Part shown: positions 1-15,000 of the stretch, in pieces
How positions within the stretch are numbered: position 1 is the first letter of the stretch
Layout: the number at the start of each line of letters is the position of its first letter
Position numbers and translations under genes: made by a program
Source: Mastigamoeba balamuthi
Lineage: Eukaryota > Evosea > Mastigamoebida > Mastigamoebidae
Length of the DNA: 64,000 nt
Direction: 5' to 3'
NCBI GenBank assembly: GCA_902651635.1
Contig: CACRSC010000030.1
Location: 32,987-96,986 of the forward strand
Notes under the pieces: model-generated
What the model was told of the DNA's origin: nothing
Seen by the model: the letters and a program-made list of their open reading frames with translations, nothing else
The model's database searches: none

Positions 1-3000
1 GCGAGATGTCCTGGAACATCTTGCCGCCCGACTTGCCCTGGCTGAAGTTGGTCAGGAACGCCACGACGGCGACGAGCAGCGTGTTGATGACGGCCTTGAG
101 GATGTCGCCGCCGCGGAAGAGCTGTATGCCCAGGAAGATGAACGCGAAGAGGAACACGAGCAGCAGGAGGCTCAGGAAGAGGTAGAGCGCCAGCTGCGCC
201 TTGGTCACCCCGAAGACGCTCTTGACCTGCGACCGCATGTAGTCGCGCGTGCACTCGGCGCAGAGGTCCTGCACCTCCGAGTCGGGCCGCGACAGCTTCT
301 GGAACTGCTCCTTGACCCGCGCGTGCACCTGCTCGCAGATGTAGAAGAACATGTCGTTGAGCTGCTTCTCGATCTCGCCCAGCAGCCGCACCCCCGCCTG
401 CACCACCTTGGCCCCCTTGCCTGCGCCCGATGCGTGAGTCTCCAGTTCCCCCAAGGCTTAGCTCAGGCCTCTCCCTCTCTGGCGCGCGCACCGAGGAAGG
501 CGTCGAGGCCCTTGACGGTGTCCTGGCTGCGGATGAGCACCGAGTGCACGATGTCGTGGGCCTTGCCCAGCGTGTGCTCGAGGCAGCCGTAGTTGAGGGC
601 CCCCGAGAGCGCCTGCATGCCGCGCACGGCCCGCGTCGTCAGCGCGTCGGCGTTGCTGACGGGCCAGTCCACGAGCGCGCGCCTCGCGTCGGCCGCAACG
701 GCGTCGGGCGAGTCGGCCATCGCCCGCAGCGTCTCGATGACCTCGTCGGGCCGCATCGAGTGCGCCACCGTGCGGCACAGCACCTCCTCCACCACGTGCG
801 GCGCTGCGAGGTCCACGTCCACTGCGCACGGCACAGAGTCAGCGGAGACAGGGACGAGCGCCCACACAGGTCCCTTTCCTCCCGCTCACCGATGCAGAGC
901 TCGAGTATCGAGGGCAGAGAGCGCTCTGGGTCAGCAGCGAGCTTGCCGAGCACGTCGCCGAAGAACACAGAGGCCGTGTTCCTCCAGCGCTGGCCCTCCT
1001 GCGCAGCAGAGGCGGCCAGCAGGGCGCTGAGCCCCTGCCTGGTCTCGGCCATCCCCTCCAGCGAGGCGGACCCCAGGAACCGGCCCGCCGTGGCCACCGC
1101 ACCCCTCAGCTCCGAGACGGGCTTCTCGAACAGCGCGAAGAGCTGTGCACTGTTAGCCGGCAGGTAGGCCCTGAGCTCCGACAGGGGCCCGCTCAGCCAC
1201 GCCTTGGCGATGGTCGTCTGCGCGTCCTCGGCGCCGTCGTCGCCGACCCTGTTCCAGTGCATGAAGCGCGACGTGCCCGACAGGAGTCCCGGGGACAGCA
1301 GCGTGCGGAAGGCGGCCTTGTCGCCAGTGAACAGGAGGCCGTGGAAGAAGCTAGCGACGTTCTGCGGCTGCATCTGCACCGAGAACTTGCCGCCACGGGG
1401 CAGAGTGTGGCAGATGAGCCGCGACACCAGTTCGTTCCAGTGGCTGTGGCACAGGGATGTCAGACTTGGGCAGTGCAACGGTCTGTAGGTGTTTCGCACT
1501 TGGAGAGGCTCCGCAGGAATGGCGTGGCGTGCTTGAGGAACGCCATCAGCCTCGACGGGGTCGACTTCAGGGGGTCGAACGCCGTCTCGATAGGAAAGAG
1601 GATGAGGGCGATCACTGCGTGCCATGGCATCCGGTGAGAACCCCCCGGCGGATGGGCGCGAGAGACGCACTGAGGTCCTTGTAGAGCACGCGGGGCTTTG
1701 TTGGAGGTGAGCTCAGCTTGCTCAGGACGAACGGGGGCTCCTTGTCTTTGAAGTGCAAGGCGACTACCTTGCGCATCTCGGCCAGCGCCTCCTCGAACGA
1801 CTTGTGGTCCTCGATGAGGTACTTCTCCAGGTCGTTGTGGATCTGTTGCTGCCCGTCAGACACGCCCTCTGGGGAGGAGTGCAATTGCTTCTGGGACCTG
1901 CATGATGCTGTTGGCGTAGCGGACGACGGCCTTGTCCTGATTCGCCGTCTCGCGTATGGACTTCATGATGGCATGAACTGCGTTGCAGATGGCTGCAGGC
2001 TTGGGGTTCTGACGGTGTGTGAGACTAAGTTCATTCGCTGGGTGTTTCGTCCGCACTGTTCCGGGACTGAGCAAGGCGAGAAGGTCGTCCACCTGCTTGG
2101 CGGCCTCGGTAATGTTCGAGGGCAGCGTGCTCTTGACGCTGACGCCCAGCCGCAGCGGCTTGAACACGATCGAGTTGACGAAGGTCCTGTAGAGGTCGAC
2201 CTCCTTGGTCGTCGCGCACCACCTGTTGACGAAGAGCGCGGTGCCCTCGGCCTCGGCGTCGTCGAGGCTCCTGCCCTCTGCCTCCGCGTCCCTCCGCAGG
2301 GTCGCCCAGAGCTTCTGCGGCGCGTCCTCGAAGGCGTACCACAGCAGCGGCTCCACCAGCGCGTGCACAATGCAGTTGAAGAGCTCCGTGTGCACTTCGA
2401 ACCTCCCGGTCGCCGACCAGATCGAGTCGTCGACGAGCGCCTCGAGCTTTTTGAACACGTGCCACGCAACCTCTTCGAACCTCTGCTGGCAGCGTTCAGC
2501 GCGGTGCGGGATGTGGGCAGTGCAGAGGAGGGGAGGGGCAGCTTTGCCTTTGCGTCGGCCTCGAGGTCCTCCCAGTGCTCGGCCTCGGAGAGGTACCAGA
2601 GCAGCATGCGGGTGACGCAGTAGGGCCGCACGAGCTCCATGCGGTTCTTGAGGGCGAGCAGGTTCTCCACGAGCTGCCGGATGACGCTGCCGCGCACCTC
2701 CTGGGCAAAGGCAGGGAAGCTGAGGTACGCGAGGATGAGGTCGCACTCCTTGCCGTCCTCGGGCTCCCAGCCGAGCATGACCTGCATCAGCGCCGACACC
2801 CACGGGTGCACGCTGTCTGCGAACAGGGCGGCCCCCTTGTCCGAGTCCGCGTCCGAGAGCGACCGCAGCATGTCCTTGGCCACGACCCACAGCGCTCCCG
2901 TGCTCTCGAGCAGCTCCCTCTGCAGGCGCACCAGCGGCTCGCGGACCGTCGAGAGCGAGGCGGCGAAGGGCCTGCAGAGGATCGACGAGACCAGCTGGTT

Positions 3001-6000
3001 GGGCGTGAAGGCGTAGCCCAGGACGCCCTCGACAAAGGCGCCGACGACGGCGGCAAAGTCGTAGTACTCGTACAGCAGGTCGACCTTGCTGTTGAACGCG
3101 AGGATGTCGTACGTCTCGAGCACCCCCTTCATCTGCTGGAACCAGCCCACGCGGTGCATCGGGTCTCTCGGCAGCCGCACGAAGCGGGGGCGCCTCAGCG
3201 CAGCCGCGAATGTCTGGACCATGGGGGACGCCCAGCAGTCCACCGTCTCCATCGCAGCCCGCTGCATGTCCGCCAGCGTGCCCCCGAGGACGGAGAACGT
3301 CTGCTCGCACAGGACGCCCTGCAGGGCCTCTAGGCACGTGCTGATGAACAGCTTGGACGCGCCCGCGGCGTCGATGAGGCCCACAAGCCCCGAGAGCACG
3401 TTGGGGATCTGGTCCTCGAAGACAACGCGCGACAGCACCTCCTTGAACTGCACTATGCTAGTGCTGGTCCAGATCTGAGCCGCAAGGGGGAGGTGTGAGC
3501 GAGGGCACAGCGCCTGCAACGGAGGGCGAGCTACCAGTGTTCCCTTCTCCGCCGGGTGGACCACGCTGGCCACGGACTTGGAGAACTTGTCTTGGAACGT
3601 CCGCCCCGCGTACTGCCACGACTCGTGCACCAGCTTCAACGCGATTCCAGGGCCGCCCTTGTGGTGCGCGATAACGGCCCGGAAGGCCGTCAGGAACAAG
3701 GCCTCGCACAGGTCCTGCAGCTCCTTCACCTTCAGCTGCGCAGTTGTGAGTGCACGCGGCTGACGAACAGAGCTGTGCGCACCACCGAGTCGGCGTCGCA
3801 TTTCTTGGACAGGAAGACATCGACCTGCTTGGAGACCTGGCCGAGCAGCCACTCGATCTTGGCGGGGTCGCCGAAGTGCGCCCTCAGCGTCTGGTGTGGA
3901 AGCAGGCCGATGAGGTTCTGCACGAGGACCGTGCCCGAGAACTTCTCCTTGGCAGCGCCCTGGGCCGGGCCCGCGAACTCGGGAGTGGCTGCGGAGAGGA
4001 GCTCCTGCGTCGAGACGACCGTCGCGGCGTCCCAGCAGAGCGATGTCATCCACGTGGTCAGGCCCTCATAGAACTCCTTGGCGTCTGCCCGGTGTGCTGC
4101 TGTGTCAGAGAGGAGGTGTGTGTGTCTGCGCCGGGGAGGCGTGGTTACCCTCGGGGGACAGGAAGCGAGGGGTCCTGATGCTCATGCTCCTGGAGGACGA
4201 GGGCACGTCGTCCTCCGAGATGAGCTTGATCTCCTGGACGACGGACGAGACGAACAGCCTGCACGTCTCTGGGACAAGGATGTCGGGGTTGAACACCTCA
4301 GCGGCCACCGCCTGGAGCTCCATGAACGCCGACTCGTCGCCTGTCAGCATGGCGTTCATGCAGTTCTGAAGTCCCCCGTGTCAGTCCACTCGGCCAACAG
4401 CGGCACCGCGCGACGCCGTACCTCGAGGATGCGGGCGATGAGGGACGGCAGGGAGGCGGTGTGCGCAAGGGCGATCTCGACGCAGCGCTCCAGCGACTGG
4501 TTGAGCGCAGTTTCGAAGAGCGTCTGGAAGAACTCGATGTCCGCGAGCCCGGCGTTGTTGACGAGCTGCTCGCAGATGGACTGACGCGAGTGGTTCGCGT
4601 AGGAGCTCAGGATCTGCCCGTTTATGGCCTGTATGGCCATGTCCACCACATTCGATGCCTCTGGCAGCATCGAATTGGCCTCAAATACCTTCTCGGACAC
4701 CTTCGTGCAGAGCTCGATGCAGCTCCACCTGTTGTGACGCAAAACGGTAAGGCTATGGTTGGCGCTAGTGCGGGAGTGGCCAAATTACTTGTTGTCGAAG
4801 GCGACGGTCAGGTCGCGGGACAGGCTGGATGTGAGCGACTCCATGTCGAGGGTCTTGCGGTCCTCCGAGGTCATCCGCAGCGGGCTGGTGGGGAAGAACT
4901 GAGAGTACAGGGACAGCGCTGCCCCAGCCACGAAGTTCTCCGTGTCGAAGTGCGAGTAGTTGAGCAGCAGCACCTCGAGCACCGGCGTCGCTAGGTCGCC
5001 TGGACTGAAGAACAGCTGCGCTACCGCTGGCTGCCCGTCCTCGTCCTCGTCCTGTGTGAGTTATGTCATCAGCCACACTGGTCGACCACACACTCGGGCC
5101 GAACTACGTGCCTTCTTGGCGACTACCTTGTCCATCACCTGGTCGAAGACCTCCGAGTCTGTCTCGAGCATGTAGGCCACAGAGGAGGCGAGGGACCGCA
5201 ACAGATCGACAACCACAACGCGCTTGGCCACTGTGGCGTCGTCCACGGGGATCTTTGCGAGGACATCGGCCATCGCGGTGCCCTCGAGGTCGCTGGCGAT
5301 GGTGTCCCAGAGCGACAGGCACGACATCTCGCTCAAGTTCTCGATGCCGCTCACCACCTCGGGCAGCACGTGCTCCCGGAAGAACTGGCGCACCGCGGAC
5401 CGCATGTGCGTCTTGGCGAGGTCCTGGATCATCGGCATGCAGGCCTTGAGCACCTGGCTCTTGGCCACCGGCGTGAAGAGCCGGCACATCTCCTTGAGGA
5501 TCTGCCCTGCGAGCTCCTGCTTCTTGGTGCGCTGGCGCAGCAGCTTCTGGATCTTGTCCGCCGTCTTGGCGGGCACCGGGTCGTCGAAGAAGGCCGCCAG
5601 GAACCACCCGGCAAAGTAGTCTTCTGTGATACCACGCACAACAGAGAAAACGGCCTGCTGGCTCGGGATGCCCTCGACCAAAAGGGCCTTGACCTTGGCG
5701 ACGAGAGCGCCGAAGTCCACGGCGTCATCCTCGTAAGCCTTCAGGATGCCGGTTAGCGCCTTGGACAGGTCCGCGTCCTCCTCGATCCTGCGTGGATGGT
5801 TCTCAGGCGGCCGCCGCAAAGTGCAGGCAAGCGAGACTCACAGTAGGGCGAAGCGGTCCATCATTTTGCCGGTGATGATGTCCCAGCGGTTGAGCGGAGA
5901 GAGGTAGTTCTTGCCGTTGACTCGGGGCACGTTGTCCGCGACGCCCAAGGCCCGCGAAAGAACGTCCAGTTTTGTGCCCCTGAGCTTATCCGCCAGCAGG

Positions 6001-9000
6001 TGGAACAGGTCGTCAAAGGCCGTCGAGTCTTCGGCGTCCTGCTCGAGGCAGTCCTTGGGGAACTTGTCGCTGACAGCGTCGACCGCGTCCAGAAGGTCGT
6101 CCGAGTGGAAGTAGTCCCCCGCGTTGCGCAGCAGCGACTCGGCAACGAACCCACCGATGCCATCGAGAAGAACTCTAGGAGAAGGTCAGGTATGGGCGAG
6201 AGTGAGCGGATGAGGCCTACTGCGGAGTGAGATCTGCTGGGATGATGTCGCCCGAGGGGAGCAGGCTGTCCGCCAGCGCCATCTTGATGTGCAGCCTGGC
6301 CTCCGTCTTCCGCCCGGGTATGAGCTTCGCAGCGGACCCGACGATCTGGTTGGCGGCAGAGGAGACCTGGTCGTGAGCAGCGCGCTGGGCCTCAGGTGGG
6401 CTGGGAAACCTCTGTTGCGTTGAGCTCCACTTTGAGCCGGTTGATCAGGTAGACGAGGCCCTCCTTCTCCGAGACGCGGGTCTCGGCCGCGGCCTTGCCC
6501 GACGCGAACAGCATCTCGTCGACTATGTTCCCCATCGACAGGACCTCGCCCGAGATGTACTTCATCATGTCGATGATCATGTCCTTGGCGATGCCCGCCT
6601 TCTGCGCCGCCGGCAGCTCGCTGACGAGCTCGGCCTTGAGCTTCATCGCCCACGTGTCCTGCGAGCACAGGAAGACGCTGTGTATCTCGTCCAGCAGGTC
6701 TCCCAGGACCTTGTCGCTGGACCTCAGCAGCACCAGTTTGCTGGCCTCGATGACCTCGGACATGGCTGTCAGCGCGTGCCTCTGCATCTGGTCCACAATG
6801 TCCTGTGTGCCCGAGTGTTCTGTGTGAGTCACAGCGCCGCGGGGCTGCTGCGCCTACGGTTGGGATGCTGGAGAGAGCCCGCGGCAGGGTGGTGGAGAGC
6901 TGCAGGCTGATCTTGTTGACAAAGTAGTTGGCGAAGTTCTGGGCGCGCAGCGACTTCATGACGTCGACGGACCCCCAGCGGAAGAAGGCCTCGAGGTTCT
7001 TAAACGGGACCACCGCGGCAGCGAAGGTGTTCTTCAGAATGCGCTCGATGGTGGGCTCGCTGGAGCTGTCCTTGATCCTGTTGAGGACGCCCTCGAGGTA
7101 GCACTGGGGATTACCGAGGAACAGCAGCATCCGCGACAGGACCCTGCACAGAAGCTCGCGCCACGGGATCAGCGCGATGACCTGCGGGCGGAGTGTCAGT
7201 CGAGCCTTCCAGAACCCGCAGCGACGAACCATCTCGAGGACTGCCTCCGGGACGACAGTGTCCTTGAGCTCCCTCTGCACCAGTGTGCCGACATCAGAGC
7301 GCCGGATTACGTCGCGGAAGTCGGCGAAGATGCCCGTGAGGAGGGCCCTGAGAGACATGGCGCTGATGCACTCGGTCGCGCGGGGCTTGTTTGACAGTCC
7401 GAGCGTCTCGAGCACGCAGTGGAACTCGTCCTTTATGTCGGCGAGGCCCCGCAGGCTCTCAGCAATCGCCGTGATCGCTGCCCTGCTGTTGGTATCCATC
7501 GAAGGCGTGCTCTGTGCGAAGGGGTCAATCGTTCCGGAGCTACAGCTCACGATGAAGAGAGCGCCACACCTTCTTGAGCGCTGACTCCATCTTGGCGAAG
7601 AGGTCTTGGATGTACTGCTCGGCGTCCTTGCGGCTCGTGAACGGCTGGCGGCTCTCGGCCTTGATCAGGCTCAGCGCGAACAGTTTCAGCAGCGCGGCCG
7701 AGAGGAACTTGCGGCCAAAGGCCTCGCCGCCGTCTGTTCCCGCGAGCTCGGCCGACATGTAGCCCCAGACGCCGTTCTGGACGAGCTTCAGGTACGGCAC
7801 CGACCACCCGTCGATCTGCTTGGCGACGGCGAGCAGCTCCTTCTTGGCCCCCTCGCGCCTGCGGACGCTCGTCATGGCCGAGTTCTTGATGGCCGTCTGG
7901 CCCGCCTTGAAGATGTTCCCCACGCGCGCCCCGATGACCGACGAGGCGATCGTGGAGAAGAGGTGCACGACCGCCGGGTAGAAGTCCTCGCGCAGGATGA
8001 TGTCGCCCGCGAGCCTCTGCAGGCGGTCGGCGAAGTTCTTCGTCATCTCGCCGCGCTTGTTGCAGAAGGACATGACGAAGCTGGAGATGTCTGGCAGGCA
8101 CTCCTGCTCGTGGACGTAGCGCTCCACGACGTGCCGGATGGCGTCGGTGAGCTCCTGCTCGGGCAGCGCCGCCTTGTCGGTCATCGTCATGTAGAGCAGC
8201 TGCGTCGCGGGGTTGTCGATCGACAGGCAGCGGATGACGAGGTCATGCAGGATGGGGAAGAGCTCCTTGAGCAGAAACCGCTCGCTGTAGGGCTTAAGGG
8301 GGGCAAATAGGATCTCCTGCAGCTGCGCCGAGAGCCCCTTGACGGGGCTCAGGATCTCGGCGATGTCCTCGCGGCTGGCGACGAGGAGCGGCGCGAACAG
8401 CTTCGTGAGGATCTGGTCCGAGATGGTGAAGACGCTGTACTGCATCTCCATGTAGTACGAGTCGAGCAGGTGCTCGAAGAACAGGTCCTCGAGTGCGTTA
8501 GTGGTCGCCTTCTCGACCATCCCAGTGAAGGTCTCCTCTGGCCTCGGGCTCGAGCTCTCCTTCTCGATGTGTGCAGCGCGGGCCTTTGCTGCTTCCATCG
8601 CCTCGATTTCCTACGGAGGGGCTGAGTGAGTTAAGGAGCTCAATTGACTTCGTTCGATCGCTTACAATTGCCGCGGCGCTGACGGGCGGGACGGCAGAGA
8701 CTGATGGAGCCTCGGGTGCGGGCAGCACTCCCTCCTTCTGCTTCTCGCGGATGATGGCGCGGTTCGCCCTCAGCAGCTTCGACTTGGCGTTGACGCCGGC
8801 TACGGTCTTCTGCTTCAGGGGGTCGAGCCGAGCGAGCTTGGCGGACTTGGTCCTTCCCTTGGTCAGCGCCTCCAGCACAGCGGCCACCGCGGGGCACGAG
8901 CGGTAGAAGTCCTCTATGTTCTCCTCGGCCGAGTAGTCGATGGTGTGCTCCCTCGTGGTCCACGAGGCGATGAGCTCCGCAAACGTGGGAAACCGCTCGC

Positions 9001-12000
9001 CGACGTTGATGTCGACCACGCTACTCTCGGTGAGCTGCTTCTGGAGACGCTCGAGCATGAACGTGATGAGCATCAGGAACGAGCCCTTGGTGGACAGCTT
9101 CTTGCGGGCGGAGTTGAGCGGGTCCTTGATGAAGTCCAGCGACGTCGAGGAGGCGCCGTCGGGGCGGAAAGCGTTTTCGAACATCGTCGACAGCACGTTG
9201 CTGCGGAGCTCGTCCACCGTCGGCAGGTTTTCCGTGAGGTCCGGGATGAGTTTTGCCGACAGCGCGTCGCGCATGCGATCAAAGAAGATGTTCTTGAAGT
9301 CAAAGTCGTGGAACTCGGTCTCGGAAAAGACCCGCAGGAGCCGGGGCAGCAGTGTATGCTTGAGGACATAGTCCATGTTGCACTCGGGCCCCAATATCGT
9401 GGAGATCTGCTCGATCGACGTCGTGATGGCAGGCCCGTTGAACGTGGGGGTCTGCAGCCCCGTGGTGCTCAGGACGGTCTGCATGAGGCTGAGCACGCTC
9501 TGTTGTGCCACAATTGTGTTAGACACAGGAGGCACGTGAATTCCGCACCCTCAGCTGAACCATCACGCGGAAGTTGACCAGCCTGCGCGATATAGTCTGG
9601 AAGAGGGCGTAGGGCAGGTCCCAGCAGTTCTTGGTGACCGACGTGACGACCGCCACGAGCCCGCTCTTGAGCGACGAGCGGTTGCACTGATCGTCGAACA
9701 GGTCCGCGTAGGCCTGCGACACCGCGTCCGGGGCAAAAAGGCTCTCGCCTGCCTTGACAATGACGTGCTCCACGAGCTCCGTCAGAACCACGTGCCCGAC
9801 AGACTCGTCGAGCTTGATCCTGTCGACAACGGCCTTAAGCAGAACGCTCAGGAACTGCAGCGGCGACCGGTCGATGATGATGATGAGCCCCTGCGCAACG
9901 CAAGTCAAGATCAGTCGCGGGTGTGTTCCCCTCCCCTTGTATGTCTTGTTGCGGCTCACTTGCATCATCTCCAGCGCGCGCTGCTGGATTGCCGAGTAGG
10001 CGTCGGCGTCGTCGATCTCAGGGATCAGCGAGGCCACGGAGCTGCCCACCGCTGGCATCACCTTCTCAGCCAGAAACCTCCCGAAGTGGTTCAGCGCCAG
10101 CAGCTTGTAAGCATCAATGTCCGACGGCAGAAGGTTGTCCGTGACAGCCGCTTGGAACTCGGTCAGCTTGATCAGGTTCAGCGAGAGTGTCTGCTGCTTG
10201 CCGGCAGCGATGTCCGCCGCGCTCGCCTCCGAGGGCTTCAGGTGCTGGTAGATGAGAGCGCTCAGGTCCTTCTCGTACGTGGCCACAATGTCCTTCAGGC
10301 CTCGCAGAAGACTCTCGAGGCACTCAGAGTGCATCCCCGAGGTGGCCACAGCTTCGTCGGTCCCCTCGTCCAGAACAGATTCCTCGACGTCGAGCAGAGC
10401 AACTTTCTCCTGCTCCTCCCCCGCTGGGGGCATCGCGTCGCTAGATGGGGCAGCTGCGACTTGGGAGTCTCCCAGGGTAGGAAGCTGCTCCACCTTCTCT
10501 TTGATGAACAGCGGGACAAAGGCCATGTTCCACGTCAGCGTTGTCGAGAGGACCTGCGGGTCGCAGAGGTCCGCTAGGACGCGGATGATGCTCACGGCAG
10601 AGGCTCCCTTCTTGAAGCTCTCGAGAATCAGGGGGAGCATAAGCGGGGGCGGCAGGCTTTGCGTGCAGCTGCGGCGCCGTGTCAGGCAGAGTGAGTGAGC
10701 TGTTGAACTGCGCACTATTGGAGTGAGTCGATGGTGGCGTTGATAATGCAGAACTCTGTCAGAGACCCCCCGTAGTCGTCAGAGAATGCCAGCCTCTGGT
10801 ACAGCAGCGCGTTGCGGAGACGCGCGCTCTCGAGGAACGTGAGGCTGGGCTCGCTGAGCCTCAGCTTTGCATCCTTCTGCTCCGCGGGCATCTCCGCTGC
10901 GGCCTTCCAGAGCGCCGGGAAGATGGAGCCGAGGACAAAGTCCATCAGCAGCTTCTCGAACGCCCTCAGGGTCGACTGGTCCATTGCAGCGCACCTCCCT
11001 GTAAGGAATTCGCGCACAGTTGCCTGGTCTCTCTCCGTTCCTCGCTTCTTGATGTCCTTCTCGGGGCTCTGCTCGTTGGACAGAACCATCTGGGCGATTT
11101 CGCTGTTATGGAGCAACAGTGAGCATCGGCGGTCGTTGTCACATAGGATACCCCGCGTTGACGAGACGCGCCCAGAGATGGAAGGCGCGATCGCTGTTGA
11201 TCTTGTGGGACTTGGAGAAGCTGCCGATGATGAGAATCACCTGCTCAAGAAGCTCTGCCTTCAGCGACGGCACCGCGAGGTCAAAGAGCTTCTCCCTGAT
11301 GCGCCCTTTGATCTCTGCGCTCAGCAGAGACACCGCCTCGTCAGGGAGCAACAGGTTGATGAGGCTGTGCAGCAGTGGGTCCATAAGGTCTGAGTTTCCG
11401 AAAGGAGCCTGCGACAACAACTCTCCCACAGCCGAAAGGTGCTATGAAAACGTCAGGCCTCAGTCGCGGCGGTGACAGTGGCTGAGCAGCAACGCGCCTT
11501 CTCGACAAACGAGATGCAGAGATCTCTGCTCGGAGACACCTCCTCGATGGCGTTGCGCAGAGTCAGCTCGACGACCTTTGCTGAGGCCTGCACGGCGACT
11601 CGCATTCTCCCCTCGTCCGGCCCGGGGAGGTCGTCGCTTATTTGAGACATGGAGCAGATGCTCTTGACATTCTCCTGCGTCTTGGCCACTTGTGTTGCTG
11701 TTAAAGAGAGGGGAGGAGACCTGTCCATACGGTCTTGCCCGACGAGGATGTCCAGTTTCGTTGCCACGAATGCCCCTAGAGAGCCGTCCTTGTCCTCGAT
11801 GCTATCTAGAGAGTCCTCGATGTTCCCTCGTATGGTTTGCGAGACACTGTTGCAGAGCCACGTCGTTATCAGGTAGCCCAGGATGCTGAACTGGCTTGTG
11901 CTGTTCCCTGTGTGAGACCTCGGTGCGTAAGTGGCGCTGAATTGTACCAGTTGTCCACGTCGGACCAGTAGCACTTGGATATCAGCACGGCGAAGTTTCG

Positions 12001-15000
12001 CGAGAGCACCAGCTTCGATAGAATGTCGAAGAACACACGCCTGACGTCGATGCAGTCGAGTCTGCGCTGAACGATTCCTACCGGACTCTTGTCTTCGATC
12101 GGGACGGACCAGTCTTGGTGGTGCGTCTCGAACTCCTTACTCCGCAGGGCGGTGCTGAGGAAGAAGGACACCTCCTGCAGCACCTCGACCTTGTGCGCGT
12201 ACGTGAACGCGCGTCGCAAGTCCACGAAGTTTGCAATGAACCTGAACTGCCTCTCGTCGCCAAGCCTCGGGGAGAGCTCCCGGAAGCACTTGGTGACCAT
12301 TGAGTCCTGCGCAGCGTCGTCTGCCTTGGCGACTTCCTCGGAGATGCCCTCGAGCGAGTCGCACAGAGCCTCGAGCAGGTTCCTCTCTGGAGTCTCCTCG
12401 ACACTCGCACCAGCAGAACTCAGGAAGACTCGGCTGACGTTGAGTATCCCCTCGGAAGCCATCTGCGCTGATCAGAATCGACTGCGATGGTCCCATTTGG
12501 CGTACAGCGCGAGTGAGAGACGACTGAAGAAACGTGAGGAGGAAGAAATCGAATGCTGGCTCCTTGGGGAAGTACTCTGGGTGGTTCTCCACCCTCTTAC
12601 CGATCTTCTTGATTGTGCTTCGAAGGACAGCTCGGTCCAACCCCGCGAGGAACGCTTCGACAGTCATCTCCCTTGAGTGTCCCGGTTAGGATGCAACCTT
12701 CACAGTGAAGAAGAGAGTGCGTATTACTTGAGGTCGCCACTGACGAAGTTCTCCTGCAAGAACTCGATGATGTCGTCTGCAAGCGTGGGATTCTCTTCGA
12801 ACTCTGTTTGGATCATTCCCAGAAGCCTTCTCAGGATGTCTTCGACTGCCTTGTCTGTGAAGGAAATCGCCCCAAAGGTCTGCAGGATCGATGGTGATAT
12901 CGATATGTGCTTCAACGAGTCGGCGCATATTTGGAGCAAATTCTGTCCTCCGAGTAAGTGCAGCTGAACAAGCTCTTAATGAGTAGTACCTTCATTAGGT
13001 TTCCCGTCTCCGCGATCGACAGAACCGATGTCGGCATGCTGATTGTCATGAAATCAATCACAAGGTCGTGTATCTTCGACTGTGTGGAATGGCTCAGTAG
13101 AAGTGTGGACACAACCTGTGCTTGTACCTTGAGGGAATTGTAGGTCCCTGATTCGGAGGACTCAAGCAAGTCAAGCAGGCGGGAAATGAAGCCGGAAAAT
13201 GCTGGCAAGGGGATCGGAAGGGGCGGAGTTCCTCCTGCGGTCAAGTAATCCTGTGCCTGTGCCGCGGTTTTCGAAATGACCTGCAGGGGCATGAGGTGTG
13301 CGACAAATAGGAGGTAGTTGACTCACGTCTCGCAGAATTTCCGGCGGGGACGTCCCGGATTTGAGACCGCCAAGGATCACGTCGATGGCCGAGAGGATGA
13401 GGTCGCGCTGCTGTGCGCCGAACTTGGACACGTTGTCCGCCTGGTCGACAGCCATCTGGGTGTCTTTGAGCACCTCTGCGACAATCTCGTCCTGGGTCGG
13501 CTGGTCGCCAGCATCTTGGTCCGAGCTCGCCTGCGTGTCGCACACAGCGTCCTGCTTCGACGACGCCACCTGCTCGGCAGCTGTGTTCCGGAGACCTTGC
13601 GGGACGATGTTGAGCGCCGTGTCCAGCGCCCCTCTGAAGGCCCCGATGACCTGCTGCCGCCACCCGCCGAGTCTCTGGGCAGTGGCAGCGATGTGGAGCA
13701 CCAGGGCCCCGACAGCCGTGGCGTAGGGCATCGACCTCGTGGGGTTGATGATCAGGCCGAGGATCATCCACGTGCCGACCAGGAGCAGGCACCCGAGGTT
13801 GAGCCAGATGGCTACCACCACGCACCTGTTGAGGAAGATCTGGTAGTAGTACCGCGCGGTGAACGCAGCTGACCGCGTCCCGCCCTCGACGAGGTGCATG
13901 AAGAACTCGACGGAGCAGATGATCAGGAACAAGCCCGCCATGAACACAACGGTGATCCGGAGCCAGATCTCGCTTGTCCCGAACTCGAAGAGGAACGCGA
14001 GCAGAATCGAGGGGGCGCAGATGATGAGCAGAACCAAGTAGGGCCCCACGGAGCCGATGACCTCTTGAGACAGCTTGACGGCGAACCTAGAGGGAAGAGT
14101 GAGCTCACTCTCTCACAGTGGCCAGCCGTACTTCAGAGCTGCATCCCTTCTTCGCTGGAAGTTTGTGGGTGGCTTCACGTCGATCGTGTTCTCCAACTGT
14201 ATCGTCTGGATGATCTCCTCCTCTTTGCCGCTTCCCTCAGCGATTCCCTTGAGCAGTGCGGCGTTCGACTGCTTGAGCACCTGGGATGCCCTAAGGGGGT
14301 GTGAGAAGGCTGTGCTGGGCCATCTGGGCGAGCGTACACGAGCTTCTCGATCTCTCGTTGGAGATACCAGAAGATGCCGCTGGTCTGTATCATTGATATC
14401 GGCTTCAGTGGCAGCCCTTGGGCCTCTCGGAGAGCGTCGTCCTGTTTCTGCTTCGTCTCTGCCTGCGAAACAAATCGCTTCCACCGCTTCCTGGCAAACT
14501 GGGATGACTGCGTCAGAGGGCGCTTTTTTTGGCGTGGGACGACGGACTTTGCACAGAAGGAATATGGCGATGGAGTCGACTGCGCAGGGGATGATGATTC
14601 CCAGAGAGCACACAATGAGCAGCAGGGCGTTGGTCTTCCACGTGACTCTCTTCAGTTGGTACCCCTTGGACGACGACGAGAACGTGTAGTAGTCGGCGTT
14701 GCCAGAGGGCTTGAATGCCACAGTCCCCTTCTTCTGCGTTACCTGCAGCCCTGTGAGCGACTGGCCGAGCCCTGACCGCGATGGTTGCCTACGTTTCGGA
14801 TGATCTCGAATATCGCTGTCCGCCTCGCTGTCGCGGAGGTCCCGTTCAGCGGCCTGAAGCTGGGGCACCACGACGGCTTGAGTCTCAGGCTGTAGCTCTC
14901 GGTTGCCGGAGACAGCAGTCCCAGCGAAACGACCCGCAGGAACCGCGGGCTGATCTGTTGGTCGTGTGAGACACACGATACGCGAAGTATGGGAGGCTCT